Notes: generated by a model from the letters alone, not told the origin. Shown: positions 15,838-24,495, counted from the stretch's first letter. The stretch is 64,000 bases of DNA from Clostridia bacterium (GCA_017534305.1 JAFWCU010000034.1:62001-126000), one strand, 5' to 3'. A program made the numbers and translations.

Positions 15838-17724
15838 TTATTTTTTATCTTTTTTGTTTGTTTTTTTAGCTTCTTCTTCTTTTAGCTTATCTTTTTGAAG
15901 TTCGGCATATCTTTTTATTTTCATAGTTGTAGTTTTTTCAAATTCATCATGTTTAATTTCCATGTATTTAATAGCCTTATATGATGTTAAACCTTTATTT
16001 ATTTTTTTAACTTCTTCCCAGATTAGATTGTATATTTCTTCCTCACTTAATCCTTTTGCTATGTTTTCCTCTATATATGAATAATTTGGAATTACTTTTA
16101 ATGATACTGTTAAATCATCCTTTTCTCCTTTTCCATATACCATACATTCTGAGATTAGAGGTACTTTAGCAAGTAAAGTCTCAATTTCTTCTGGATAAAT
16201 ATTTTTACCGTTAGATGTTACGATAACATTTTTAGAACGTCCTGTTATGTATAAGAAACCATCTTTATCTAAATATCCAACATCTCCCGAATTAAACCAG
16301 CCATCTTTAACAACTTCTGCAGTTTCTTCTGGCATTTCGTAATATCCAAGCATTAGTGTTTCAGATTTAATTAATACTTCTCCTTCGCCGTTTTCATCTG
16401 GATCTTTAATCTTTATTTCTGCTCCTACTACCGCTTTACCAACAGAACCAATTCTAGTGTCTGCTTCTGGAGTAAGTGCTGCAATCGGTGCAGTTTCAGT
16501 TAACCCATAACCTTGTAAAAATTCGATACCAATGTTGTCTACCCATTTACCTATTTTTTTGTCCATAGGAGCTGCTGCAGAAACTATGATTCTCATATTT
16601 CCACCTAAATTATCTAGTATTTCACTAAACACTTTACGCCTAATATCTACGCCAACGTTTCTTAAAACATTAGATATGTATAACATAGAGTTTACTAGTG
16701 GTTCTTTTCCACTCTTTTTAATTGTTTGATTTATTTTTTTGTATAGTGATTCTATTAATAGTGGTACTGCAAGCATTGCTGTTGGCTTTGCTTCTTTTAA
16801 GTTTGGTACAATATATTTTAGTCCTTCACATACTGCAACTGAAGCACCTTGAGAAAATGGATATAAAAATCCAATTGTTGACTCATATGTGTGATGTAAA
16901 GGTAGTACACTAAATAATCTATCTGATGTTTTTAAGTATACATACTTTTGACATGCATATACATTTGCAGTTAAGTTTCTGTTACATACCATAACACCCT
17001 TTGCGGCTGATGTTGTACCAGATGTAAATATTAGCACTTTGAAATCGTTTGGATCTATTTTTGTATCTAGTAATTTATTATTACCATTTTCATGTAGCTT
17101 CTTACCAACTTTTTTAACTTCCTCAAAGCCTATATCTTTTCCATCAAGAGTTTTATCTGAATACATTTCAACAAAGTATTCAACATCTGTAAGCTCTGCT
17201 CTTGTTTTTTCTATTAATTCTTTTTTTCTTGGTGAATAAATTACAGTTGTAGCTTTAGATCTTTTAACTAGATTTACAAATTCGTTATCTGGTAATTCTT
17301 TGTCCATTGGTACTGCAATACCCACTCCTACAAGCATTGCCATATATGAAACATACCATTCATAAGTAGTTTCACTAATTATTACTACTCTTTTATCCTT
17401 TTGACCAAGTAGTTCAATAAGTCCTGTACCTAGTCCTATTACGTCATCTTTAAACATTCCATATGTTTTTTCTTCAAATTTGCCTTTGTGGTCAAATTTT
17501 TGTACAATTAATGGATTGTCTTTAAATTTTTCTGTTACATCTTTAAATACATCTTGAAATGTATCATATTTTATTGGCTCTGGTATTTGTTCCTTTTTCT
17601 TTTGTCCTTTTTGAGCCTCTTTAGCTTTTGCTTCTTCTGTTATTTCTTCTATTTTAGTAAAATTTTTAAAACTTATTTTTGGAAATTTAAAATCTGGGAT
17701 TTTAAAATCTCTTAAACTTCTCAT
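15838..17724 (-). CDS. Long-chain acyl-CoA synthetase, AMP-forming
   Basis: The 628 residues carry all core blocks of the adenylate-forming family: the phosphate-binding FTSGTTSAAKGVMVCNRNL at ~235, GYGLTETAP at ~405, the GWFNSGDVGYLDKDGFLYI and GRSKNVIVTSNGKNIYPEE hinge region at ~480-520, and the catalytic-lysine segment TTTMKIKR near the end. It activates a carboxylic acid, probably a fatty acid, with ATP and CoA, for lipid synthesis or recycling. Residues 1-50 are an extra lysine-rich, amphipathic extension (RDFKIPDFKFPKISFKNFTK) that may bind the membrane. It has its own promoter and terminator. The exact substrate cannot be read from the sequence. Confidence 0.88.
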   Translation of the reverse strand: MRSLRDFKIPDFKFPKISFKNFTKIEEITEEAKAKEAQKGQKKKEQIPEPIKYDTFQDVFKDVTEKFKDNPLIVQKFDHKGKFEEKTYGMFKDDVIGLGTGLIELLGQKDKRVVIISETTYEWYVSYMAMLVGVGIAVPMDKELPDNEFVNLVKRSKATTVIYSPRKKELIEKTRAELTDVEYFVEMYSDKTLDGKDIGFEEVKKVGKKLHENGNNKLLDTKIDPNDFKVLIFTSGTTSAAKGVMVCNRNLTANVYACQKYVYLKTSDRLFSVLPLHHTYESTIGFLYPFSQGASVAVCEGLKYIVPNLKEAKPTAMLAVPLLIESLYKKINQTIKKSGKEPLVNSMLYISNVLRNVGVDIRRKVFSEILDNLGGNMRIIVSAAAPMDKKIGKWVDNIGIEFLQGYGLTETAPIAALTPEADTRIGSVGKAVVGAEIKIKDPDENGEGEVLIKSETLMLGYYEMPEETAEVVKDGWFNSGDVGYLDKDGFLYITGRSKNVIVTSNGKNIYPEEIETLLAKVPLISECMVYGKGEKDDLTVSLKVIPNYSYIEENIAKGLSEEEIYNLIWEEVKKINKGLTSYKAIKYMEIKHDEFEKTTTMKIKRYAELQKDKLKEEEAKKTNKKDKK

Positions 17725-17756
17725 TTATATTACCCTCATTTCTTTAAATCTTTATA

Positions 17757-17786
17757 ATTATACTCTTTTTTACTGGGATTTGTCAA
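17757..17786 (-). promoter_or_regulatory. Sigma-A promoter of acyl-CoA synthetase gene
   Basis: On the minus strand TTGACA (17786-17781), an 18-bp spacer and TATAAT (17762-17757) lie about 33 bases upstream of the ATG. Confidence 0.8.
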
Positions 17787-17880
17787 ATTTGGAGTACTAT
17801 TATTAAACTTGTATTACACTATAATACTTAATTTATAATTTATTATATTTAATTTTAATTTATTATTGTTTATTTTTATC

Positions 17881-17904
17881 TTTTAATGTAACATTTTAAT
17901 GTAA
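17881..17904. repeat. Tandem 11-bp direct repeat upstream of the metal permease promoter
   Basis: TTTTAATGTAA occurs at 17881-17891 and again at 17894-17904, ending 27 bp upstream of the -35 box at 17932. It could be an activator site or simply AT-rich sequence. Confidence 0.35.
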
Positions 17905-17931
17905 ACTATTATATAAATTTTCATTTACATA

Positions 17932-17960
17932 TTGACAAGTAGTAAAAATTATTATATAAT
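17932..17960 (+). promoter_or_regulatory. Sigma-A promoter of permease-fur operon
   Basis: TTGACA at 17932-17937 and TATAAT at 17955-17960 are 17 bp apart. Confidence 0.9.
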
Positions 17961-17968
17961 CGTGTACT

Positions 17969-17983
17969 CGCAAATGATTTGCG
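17969..17983. promoter_or_regulatory. Putative Fur-family operator (7-1-7 palindrome), copy 1
   Basis: CGCAAAT-G-ATTTGCG is a perfect 7-1-7 palindrome starting about 9 bases after the -10 box, so a bound repressor would block the start of transcription. The operon it precedes encodes a Fur-family regulator, making autoregulation the simplest reading. Fur, Zur and PerR boxes share this geometry; the half-site differs from the known Bacillus boxes. Confidence 0.7.
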
Positions 17984-18004
17984 TATTTTTTCTAGGAGGA
18001 AGAA

Positions 18005-18880
18005 ATGTTAGAAATACTTAAAGATGTTCTAATGGATACTCTTCTTGATTCACTTAAGATATTACCATTTTTATTTATATCTTATATAATCATTGAGTTT
18101 ATTGAACACAAATCTTCAGAAAAACTGGAGAAAGCATTATCTACCTCTGGCAAGTATAGTAAGGTAATAGGTTCTATACTTGGTATTATACCTCAATGTG
18201 GTTTTAGTGCTGTTGCTGCTAACCTATTTTCTAATAGAGTTATAACAATGGGTACTTTAATTGCAGTATTTTTATCTACAAGTGATGAAGCAATACCTAT
18301 GCTTCTATCTTCTCCAGATAAAAAGGGTGAGTTATTTTTAATACTTGGTATAAAATTTATTATAGCTGTTATATTTGGAACAATAATAGATTTAATATTT
18401 AAGAATAAGCATACAGCACATGAACATTCAGAAGAAATGCATGAACATATGCATGAAACATGTAAAGATTGTGATTGTGAACATGATGGTATTTTTAAAG
18501 CTAGTGTTAAACATACTATTAAAATATTTGCTTTTCTTTTTGTTATTTCATTTATTTTAGGATTAATTGTTGAAGCAATTGGCATGGAAGATTTTGAAAA
18601 GATTATTCTTTCTGGATCTATTTTCCAACCACTTGTAACAAGTATTATTGGTCTTATTCCAAACTGTGCAGCAAGTGTACTTTTAACTAAATTATATATT
18701 GGTGGAAGTATATCACTTGGTGCAGTAATAGCAGGACTATCTACTGGTGCTGGAGTTGGAGCTATAGTTTTACTTAGAACTAACAAAAATATGAAAGAAA
18801 ATATGAAAATATTAGGACTTGTATATGTGATAGGTGTATTTTGTGGAATCGTTATTGATTTAATAATGAGGTTAGTATAA
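18005..18880 (+). CDS. Putative heavy-metal exporter, ArsP_2-like 10-TM permease
   Basis: This 291-residue membrane protein has a two-fold repeated layout: each half has a helix pair with a conserved polar kink (GIIPQCGFSAVAANLFSN at ~60 and GLIPNCAASVLLTKLYIGG at ~215). This matches the putative 10-TM heavy-metal exporter family. Between the halves is a His/Cys-rich loop (EHSEEMHEHMHETCKDCDC, ~140) well suited to binding a metal ion. It most likely exports a divalent metal across the membrane; the metal is unknown. It starts behind a CTAGGAGGA site and is followed after 2 bases by a Fur-family regulator, so metal-controlled expression is likely. Confidence 0.8.
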   Translation: MLEILKDVLMDTLLDSLKILPFLFISYIIIEFIEHKSSEKLEKALSTSGKYSKVIGSILGIIPQCGFSAVAANLFSNRVITMGTLIAVFLSTSDEAIPMLLSSPDKKGELFLILGIKFIIAVIFGTIIDLIFKNKHTAHEHSEEMHEHMHETCKDCDCEHDGIFKASVKHTIKIFAFLFVISFILGLIVEAIGMEDFEKIILSGSIFQPLVTSIIGLIPNCAASVLLTKLYIGGSISLGAVIAGLSTGAGVGAIVLLRTNKNMKENMKILGLVYVIGVFCGIVIDLIMRLV

Positions 18881-18882
18881 CC

Positions 18883-19257
18883 TTGAAAAAAGATATTATA
18901 TTTAATTTATTAAAAAATTCGCCAAAATCATTAACTGCCGAGGAAATCTATAACGACATGTCACAAACTACAGATGTTAATCTTTCTACAGTCTATAGAA
19001 CATTAAATAATTTAGTTGCAAAAGGCGAAATTACTAAAAATGTTAGACAAGACAAAATTGCATACTTTGAAATAGGTGATCAACACAAACACTATATGAT
19101 TTGTGATAATTGCCACACAGCTTTTCCTACTGAAAACTGTGAAATAGACAAACTTGCAAGAAAGCTAAAAAGAGAAACAGGATTTAATATAACAAGTCAT
19201 ACATTAGAATTTCATGGCATATGCCCAGAATGTATAAATAAAGGTACAAACAAATAA
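18883..19257 (+). CDS. Fur-family metal-responsive transcriptional regulator
   Basis: The 124 residues form a winged helix (AEEIYNDM...NLSTVYRTLNNLVAKGEI) followed by a dimerisation domain with a structural zinc site: CDNCH at ~86 and CPECI at ~117, and a histidine-rich sensory segment DQHKHYMI. These are the hallmarks of Fur/Zur/Mur/PerR proteins. It begins with a TTG codon, 2 bases after the permease stop, with GAGG 12 bases upstream, so it is translationally coupled. It is shorter than Fur at the N-terminus by about 15-20 residues. It probably represses its own operon through the palindrome at 17969-17983 and perhaps acts at 14353-14367. The metal sensed is not decidable here. Confidence 0.9.
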   Translation: MKKDIIFNLLKNSPKSLTAEEIYNDMSQTTDVNLSTVYRTLNNLVAKGEITKNVRQDKIAYFEIGDQHKHYMICDNCHTAFPTENCEIDKLARKLKRETGFNITSHTLEFHGICPECINKGTNK

Positions 19258-19277
19258 TGCTTGTACCTTTATTTTTT
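19240..19277. terminator. Terminator between fur-family gene and hydA
   Basis: AAAGGTACAA (19240-19249) pairs perfectly with TTGTACCTTT (19261-19270), followed by ATTTTTT on the plus strand. The stop codon of the regulator gene is in the loop. It may serve both converging transcripts. Confidence 0.85.
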
Positions 19278-19303
19278 ATCCTTTTTAGTTAATTACTAAC
19301 TAA

Positions 19304-21112
19304 TTATTTTTTAATCTCTTCTACTCTATCTCTTACTTGAACTACAGTAAATTTTTCATCACTTAGTTTATACATAGGTTGTGGTGCATAATGTGTATGT
19401 AAGTATTTATGAGATATTTCTCCATTTGCCTCTTTAAAGAATTCATCATAGATTTTCTTCATAGCTGGATTTTCATGAGATTTTCTTATTGTAGATTTTT
19501 CATCTATTGAGTAAATTGAGTCTGTTCTTAATTTTCTAACATCTTTTGTTGCACGTATCTTACTAGATTTAATTGGTTGTCCACCGCCCATTACACATCC
19601 ACCAGGACATGCCATAACTTCTACAAAATCATAATCTGCTTTTCCATCTCTTATTTCTTTCATTATAATTCTAGCATTTTTAAGACCATGAGCTACAACT
19701 ACTCTTACTTTTTTACCAGCGACTTCTACTTCTGCACGTTTGATGCCTTCTGCTCCACGAACAGCTTCATATTCTATTTTATCTAGAGATTTACCAGTAA
19801 GTACATCTGCAGCAGTTCTTAATGCTGCTTCCATAACTCCACCAGTAACACCAAATATTGCAGCAGCTCCTGTTGCCTCACCCATTGGGTCATCATATTT
19901 AGAATCTTCTAGTTCGTTAAATTCAATATCTCTTTCTTTAATCATACGAGCAAGTTCACGAGTAGTTATTACTGCATCAACATCTCTTAATCCATCTACT
20001 TCCATTTCTTCTCTTTGTGCTTCGTATTTTTTAGCAACACAAGGCATTACAGATACTACGAATATTTTCTTAGGATCTAGATTCATTTTTTGTGCATAAT
20101 ATGATTTTAGAATTGCACCAAACATCTCGTGTGGAGATTTACATGAAGATAAGTGTTTTGTTTGTTCTGGGAAGTTTTTCTCAACAAATCTTACCCATGC
20201 TGGACAACATGAAGTCATCATTGGTAGATTTTCTCCTTTAGAAAATCTTGAAATAAATTCTGTTGCTTCTTCCATAATAGTAAAGTCTGCACCAGTATTT
20301 GTGTCAAATACTTTATCAAAACCTAATCTTTTTAGTGCTGTTACCATTTTACCTTCTACATTTGTTCCGATAGGATTTTCAAATTCTTCTCCAAGTCCTA
20401 CTCTTACAGCAGGTGCTGTTTGAACAATTGTGAAAGTATCTTTATCTGCTATTTTTTCAAATACTTTTTCAGTATTATCTTTTTCTCTTAATGCTCCTGT
20501 AGGACAAGATTCAATACATTGTCCGCAGAATGTACAATCTACATCATTTAGACTTAGATCTCCTGCAGTAGATATTGCAGATTCAAAACCTCTGTTTGTA
20601 GATTCAATTGCACCTATATCTTGTACTCTTTTGCAAGTAGATACACATCTTCTACATAAAATACATTTATTCATATCTCTAATAATAGATGGAGATTTAT
20701 CATCTAGCGGTGCTGTTACTCTTGCACCCTTGTATTTTATGTCTTTAATATTATATTTTTTGGCTAATGCTTGTAATTCACAGTTACCGCTTCTTACACA
20801 AGTTAGGCAATCTTTTGCGTGGTTAGATAATATTAAATCTAGTACCATTTTTCTAGATTCTATTACTTGTGGAGTGTGAGTATGAACTACAATTCCATCT
20901 TGAACTTTTTGGATACATGATGTAGCAAGTTTTGGTTGACCTTCAATTTCAACTAAACACATTCTACAATCTCCAAATTCATTTATATCTTTTAAGAAAC
21001 AAAGTGTTGGAATATCTATGTTTGCTTTTCTTGCAGCTTCTAATATTGTCATATTAGATGTAGCTTCAACTTCTACTCCATCAATTGTTAAATGTACTAT
21101 TTTTTCTTCCAT
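19304..21112 (-). CDS. hydA: [FeFe]-hydrogenase catalytic subunit HydA, NAD(P)-linked type
   Basis: The 602 residues read in order: a plant-type [2Fe-2S] domain (CFLKDINEFGDCRMCLVEI), a His-Cys3 cluster (HAKDCLTCVRSGNCEL), two [4Fe-4S] clusters (CILCRRCVSTCKRV and CTFCGQCIESCPTGAL), then the H-cluster domain with TSCCPAWVRF, VMPCVAKKYEAQ and MACPGGCVMGGGQP supplying the four cysteines. It produces or consumes H2 in the cytoplasm. With HydB and HydC it forms the trimeric hydrogenase that can bifurcate electrons between NADH and ferredoxin. ATG at 21112 is chosen for its AAAGGAGGG site. The order hydC-hydB-hydA fits other Clostridia. No maturases are in the window. Confidence 0.95.
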   Translation of the reverse strand: MEEKIVHLTIDGVEVEATSNMTILEAARKANIDIPTLCFLKDINEFGDCRMCLVEIEGQPKLATSCIQKVQDGIVVHTHTPQVIESRKMVLDLILSNHAKDCLTCVRSGNCELQALAKKYNIKDIKYKGARVTAPLDDKSPSIIRDMNKCILCRRCVSTCKRVQDIGAIESTNRGFESAISTAGDLSLNDVDCTFCGQCIESCPTGALREKDNTEKVFEKIADKDTFTIVQTAPAVRVGLGEEFENPIGTNVEGKMVTALKRLGFDKVFDTNTGADFTIMEEATEFISRFSKGENLPMMTSCCPAWVRFVEKNFPEQTKHLSSCKSPHEMFGAILKSYYAQKMNLDPKKIFVVSVMPCVAKKYEAQREEMEVDGLRDVDAVITTRELARMIKERDIEFNELEDSKYDDPMGEATGAAAIFGVTGGVMEAALRTAADVLTGKSLDKIEYEAVRGAEGIKRAEVEVAGKKVRVVVAHGLKNARIIMKEIRDGKADYDFVEVMACPGGCVMGGGQPIKSSKIRATKDVRKLRTDSIYSIDEKSTIRKSHENPAMKKIYDEFFKEANGEISHKYLHTHYAPQPMYKLSDEKFTVVQVRDRVEEIKK

Positions 21113-21129
21113 TGATATACCCTCCTTTA

Positions 21130-22992
21130 TTAACCTATTGCCTTGAATGGACAAGTAGCCATACAGCTTCTACATTTAATACATTTACTTTGGTCAATTT
21201 CATGTACTTTTCCAATTTCTCCGTTAATTGCATTAACAGGGCATACTTTAGTACACATATGGCATCCTTTACATTTTTGAGGGTCAATTTCAATTTTTGT
21301 TAATTCTTTACATTCTTTTGCTCTACAATTTTTGTCATGAACATGTTCTATATATTCATCCTTGAAAAATCTCATAGTGCTTAGTACAGGGTTTGGAGCA
21401 GTTTGTCCAAGGCCACATACAGATGCTTTAGCAACACCATGTGCTAGAGTATCTAGATTAACTAGGTCTTCTTCTGTTCCTTGTCCTTGACATATTTTTT
21501 CTAGAATTTCATACATTCTCTTTGTACCAATTCTACATGGTGTACATTTACCGCAAGATTCACTTACTGTAAAGTCTAGATAGAATTTTGCAATGTTAAC
21601 CATACATTTAGTATCATCCATTACAATAAGTCCACCTGAACCCATCATACAGCCAATTTCTTTTAATGATTCATAATCTATTTTTACATCTAAGTATTGT
21701 TCTGGAATACATCCACCTGATGGTCCACCAGTTTGAGCAGCTTTGAATGCTCTTCCTTTTGGAATTCCTCCACCTATATCATAGACAATTTCACGAAGTG
21801 TAGTTCCCATTGGTACTTCAACAAGACCTACATTGTTTACATTTCCACCAAGAGCAAATACTTTTGTTCCTTTAGAAGTTTCAGTTCCAATTGATGCATA
21901 CCATTTAGCACCATTTAGAATAATTCTTGTAATATTTGCGTATGTTTCAACGTTATTTATTAGTGTTGGTTTACCCCATAGACCACTATGAGCTGGGAAT
22001 GGAGGTTTAAGTCTTGGTTGACCTCTACGTCCTTCAATAGATTCTAGAAGTGCAGTTTCTTCTCCACATACGAATGCTCCTGCTCCAAGTCTTACTTCAA
22101 CATCGAAGCTAAAGTCTGTTCCAAATATGTTTTCTCCTAAGAATCCATATTCTCTTTCTTGCTCTATTGCTGTTCTTAGTCTTTGTACAGCGATAGGATA
22201 TTCAGCTCTTACATAGATAAATCCACGTTGTGCTCCTACTGCGTAACCTGCAATAGCCATAGCTTCAATTACTGAGTGTGGATCACCCTCAAGGATAGAT
22301 CTATCCATGAATGCACCAGGGTCACCTTCGTCTGCATTACATACAACATATTTTTCTTTTTCTTCTTCTATTTTAACAAATCCCCATTTTTTACCTGTTG
22401 GGAAACCAGCTCCTCCTCTTCCACGAAGTCCAGAGTCTAGTATTTCTTGTATAACTTCGTCTTGAGTCATTGAAGTTAATACTTTTTCTAATGCTTTGAA
22501 TCCATCAAAAGCAATATATTCTTCAATGTTTTCTGGGTTAATTACACCACAGTTTTTAAGTGCTATACGTAGTTGTTTTTTATAAAATGGAAGATCATCT
22601 AGTCTTTCATATATTTTTCCATCTACATCTTTACAAAGTAGTCTTTGTACTTTTTCACCACCAAGAATATGTTTTTCTATTATTTCTTGACAGTCTTCTG
22701 GTTTTACATGAGAATAGAAAGTGTCATCTGGTCTTACTATAACAATTGGTCCTTTAGAACAAAGTCCAAAACATCCTGTAAGAATAACTCTTACATTTTC
22801 TATTCCTTTTTCTTTAATTAATCTATTAAACTCTTCAAGTATTTCAGGAGAATTAGAAGATGTACATCCAGTACCACGACATACTAAAATATGTCTTTCT
22901 TTTCCTTCATATGCTCCATTTACTCTTAAGTCTAGTTCTTCTCTTTTTGTATATCTAATATCTTCAACTTCTTTTAAACTTATTTTTTTCAT
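21130..22992 (-). CDS. hydB: [FeFe]-hydrogenase flavoprotein subunit HydB (NuoF-like)
   Basis: This 620-residue subunit binds FMN, NAD(H) and iron-sulfur clusters. In order: a thioredoxin-fold [2Fe-2S] domain (CRGTGCTSSNSPE, LTGCFGLCSKGP), the NuoF FMN/NADH site (LRGRGGAGFPTGKKWGF and VCNADEGDPGAFMDR), an SLBB segment, the NuoF cluster (SCGKCTPCRIGTKRMYEI) and a C-terminal two-cluster ferredoxin domain (CKGCHMCTKVCPVNA, CIKCRSCMATCPFKA). It passes electrons between NADH and HydA. An AGAGGT site precedes the ATG. It lies 17 bases upstream of hydA and 11 after hydC, so all three share one transcript. Length and layout are normal for the family. Confidence 0.95.
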   Translation of the reverse strand: MKKISLKEVEDIRYTKREELDLRVNGAYEGKERHILVCRGTGCTSSNSPEILEEFNRLIKEKGIENVRVILTGCFGLCSKGPIVIVRPDDTFYSHVKPEDCQEIIEKHILGGEKVQRLLCKDVDGKIYERLDDLPFYKKQLRIALKNCGVINPENIEEYIAFDGFKALEKVLTSMTQDEVIQEILDSGLRGRGGAGFPTGKKWGFVKIEEEKEKYVVCNADEGDPGAFMDRSILEGDPHSVIEAMAIAGYAVGAQRGFIYVRAEYPIAVQRLRTAIEQEREYGFLGENIFGTDFSFDVEVRLGAGAFVCGEETALLESIEGRRGQPRLKPPFPAHSGLWGKPTLINNVETYANITRIILNGAKWYASIGTETSKGTKVFALGGNVNNVGLVEVPMGTTLREIVYDIGGGIPKGRAFKAAQTGGPSGGCIPEQYLDVKIDYESLKEIGCMMGSGGLIVMDDTKCMVNIAKFYLDFTVSESCGKCTPCRIGTKRMYEILEKICQGQGTEEDLVNLDTLAHGVAKASVCGLGQTAPNPVLSTMRFFKDEYIEHVHDKNCRAKECKELTKIEIDPQKCKGCHMCTKVCPVNAINGEIGKVHEIDQSKCIKCRSCMATCPFKAIG

Positions 22993-23003
22993 ATTCTAGA
23001 CCT

Positions 23004-23504
23004 CTAATTATCTTTCTGAATTAGCTTATCTAATTCTTCATTTAGAGATTTAACAGTTGCGTTACCATATACTTTATCGTTAATAGTAAATACTGGAGCT
23101 AGTCCACATGCTCCAACACAACGCATTGTTTCAAGCGAAAATCTTTGATCTGCGCTTGTCTCTCCTTCATTTATTTTTAGTTTTACTTTTGCAGCTTCTA
23201 AAAGTTCTTTTGCACCTTTTACAAAGCATGCAGTACCCATACAAATAGATACATCATACTCTCCTTTTGGGACAGTAGTAAATCTAGAATAGAATGTGAT
23301 TACTCCATATACTTTCGCAAGTGGTATCTCTAAGTATTCTGCAGTTACCATTTGGCAAGCTTCTGGAATATATCCATACTTTTCTTGGATTTCGTTTAAT
23401 ATTCCAATTAAACTGTCTTCTTTCTTTGGATATTTTTCACAAATAGCCAAAGTCTCTTCTTTTGCCCTTTTGTATGGACAAGTTTTAGTAATATCTTCTG
23501 CCAT
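23004..23504 (-). CDS. hydC: [FeFe]-hydrogenase subunit HydC (NuoE-like)
   Basis: The 166 residues form a NuoE-like [2Fe-2S] thioredoxin-fold protein: a helical N-terminus, LIGILNEIQEKYGYIPEA, VYGVITFYSRF, and the cluster-binding cysteines CMGTACFVKGA and CVGACGLAPV. It is the small electron-transfer subunit of the HydABC complex. The start at 23504 is chosen for AAGGAGG 7 bases upstream; the longer frame to 23543 has no ribosome site. It is the first gene of the hydCBA operon with a consensus-like promoter at 23553-23581. Confidence 0.93.
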   Translation of the reverse strand: MAEDITKTCPYKRAKEETLAICEKYPKKEDSLIGILNEIQEKYGYIPEACQMVTAEYLEIPLAKVYGVITFYSRFTTVPKGEYDVSICMGTACFVKGAKELLEAAKVKLKINEGETSADQRFSLETMRCVGACGLAPVFTINDKVYGNATVKSLNEELDKLIQKDN

Positions 23505-23552
23505 ATTAACCTCCTTGAAATAATTTAAAAGATTGTATTTCAATCAACCATG

Positions 23553-23581
23553 ATTATATCATAAGAGTATTTTACTGGCAA
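23553..23581 (-). promoter_or_regulatory. Sigma-A promoter of hydCBA
   Basis: On the minus strand TTGCCA (23581-23576) and TATAAT (23558-23553), 17-bp spacer. I see no redox-regulator (Rex) palindrome near it. Confidence 0.8.
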
Positions 23582-23601
23582 TATTCTTGTCTAAAAATGA
23601 T

Positions 23602-23634
23602 AAAAAATAGACCAAGTTAAAGCTTAGTCTATTT
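23602..23634 (-). terminator. Terminator after AAA ATPase gene
   Basis: AAATAGACTAAG (23634-23623, minus strand) pairs with CTTGGTCTATTT (23616-23605), followed by a T-run. The upstream arm includes the gene's last codons. Confidence 0.8.
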
Positions 23635-24367
23635 CATCTATTCCATCCAATATTATTTCCTGCATTTTTTGTGGTTTATTTATAAATTGCATATATGTGT
23701 TATATATTTGTGTATCTTCATATTTTGTTTCTTTAAAATTGTTATTTAAATCTAATATTATTCCATCCCTATATGCAATAAGTATTGGTGAATGTGTTGC
23801 AATGATAAATTGTGAACCTTCTTTGGCTAACAAATCTATATACTTTAACAATGTCATTTGTCTTGTTGGAGATAAAGCCGCTTCAGGTTCGTCTAAAATA
23901 TATAGTCCGTGATCTGTAAATCTATTTTCTACAAGTTGTATGAAAGATTCTCCGTGAGAACATTCATGAAGACTTCCACCATATTGATACTTTAAATCTG
24001 ACTTGTAGTCTCTATCAATAGCAGATGCAACGTTGTAAAAAGATTCTGCACGAAGGAAAAATTTAGTTTTTGGTATTCCAAATTTTGATACCCATAAATA
24101 CTTTTCTAAATCTGAATAGTCATCATATGTTGAAAAAATTGTATTTGGTGTTCCTCCTTCTGGATTTAGTCCAACTTTGATGGCTAAAGCTTCAATAAAT
24201 GTTGACTTGCCTATACCATTTTCCCCTACTAAAAATGTTACTCTGTTTTTAAATTCTATCTTATCTAATTTTTTAATACATTTAATATTTAATGGATAAT
24301 TATCAAAACCTATATCCTTAACTTTATCATAATTTAGTCTTACACTATCTATATATAATCCATTCAT
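23624..24367 (-). CDS. AAA/ABC-type ATPase (COG3910-like predicted ATPase)
   Basis: This 247-residue stand-alone ATPase has Walker A VGENGIGKSTF (~45), an ABC-like signature region SHGESFIQLVENRF (~135), Walker B LYILDEPEAALSP (~155) and a switch histidine FIIATHSPIL (~185). Such proteins belong to the RecF/SMC-like AAA group; the COG3910 set has no established role. It is not preceded by any toxin or nuclease gene, so I do not call it a defence gene. It has its own promoter (24409-24437) and terminator and so is monocistronic. Its C-terminus ends in an acidic QEIILDGIDEID. Confidence 0.8.
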   Translation of the reverse strand: MNGLYIDSVRLNYDKVKDIGFDNYPLNIKCIKKLDKIEFKNRVTFLVGENGIGKSTFIEALAIKVGLNPEGGTPNTIFSTYDDYSDLEKYLWVSKFGIPKTKFFLRAESFYNVASAIDRDYKSDLKYQYGGSLHECSHGESFIQLVENRFTDHGLYILDEPEAALSPTRQMTLLKYIDLLAKEGSQFIIATHSPILIAYRDGIILDLNNNFKETKYEDTQIYNTYMQFINKPQKMQEIILDGIDEID

Positions 24368-24408
24368 TTTACCGCCTCTTTATATTGTTAAACGTTTGTT
24401 CTTTTTAT

Positions 24409-24437
24409 ATTATAGCATTACATTTTATTCTTTTCAA
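24409..24437 (-). promoter_or_regulatory. Sigma-A promoter of AAA ATPase gene
   Basis: On the minus strand TTGAAA (24437-24432), 17 bp, TATAAT (24414-24409). Confidence 0.75.
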
Positions 24438-24448
24438 CTATTATTTTG

Positions 24449-24481
24449 TAAAAAAAAAAGACCAAGAATTACTCTTGATCT
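24449..24481 (-). terminator. Terminator after yccF
   Basis: AGATCAAGA / TCTTGGTCT hairpin (24459-24481, one G-U pair on the minus strand) followed by ten Ts, 14 bases past the yccF stop. Confidence 0.85.
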
Positions 24482-24495
24482 ATTAATTATTTTTG

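Noticed and set aside
18193..18786. Long open frame on the minus strand inside the metal permease gene (197 codons)
   Set aside because: It is a mirror of the permease coding strand; no ribosome site, no independent domain pattern, and the plus-strand product is clearly real.
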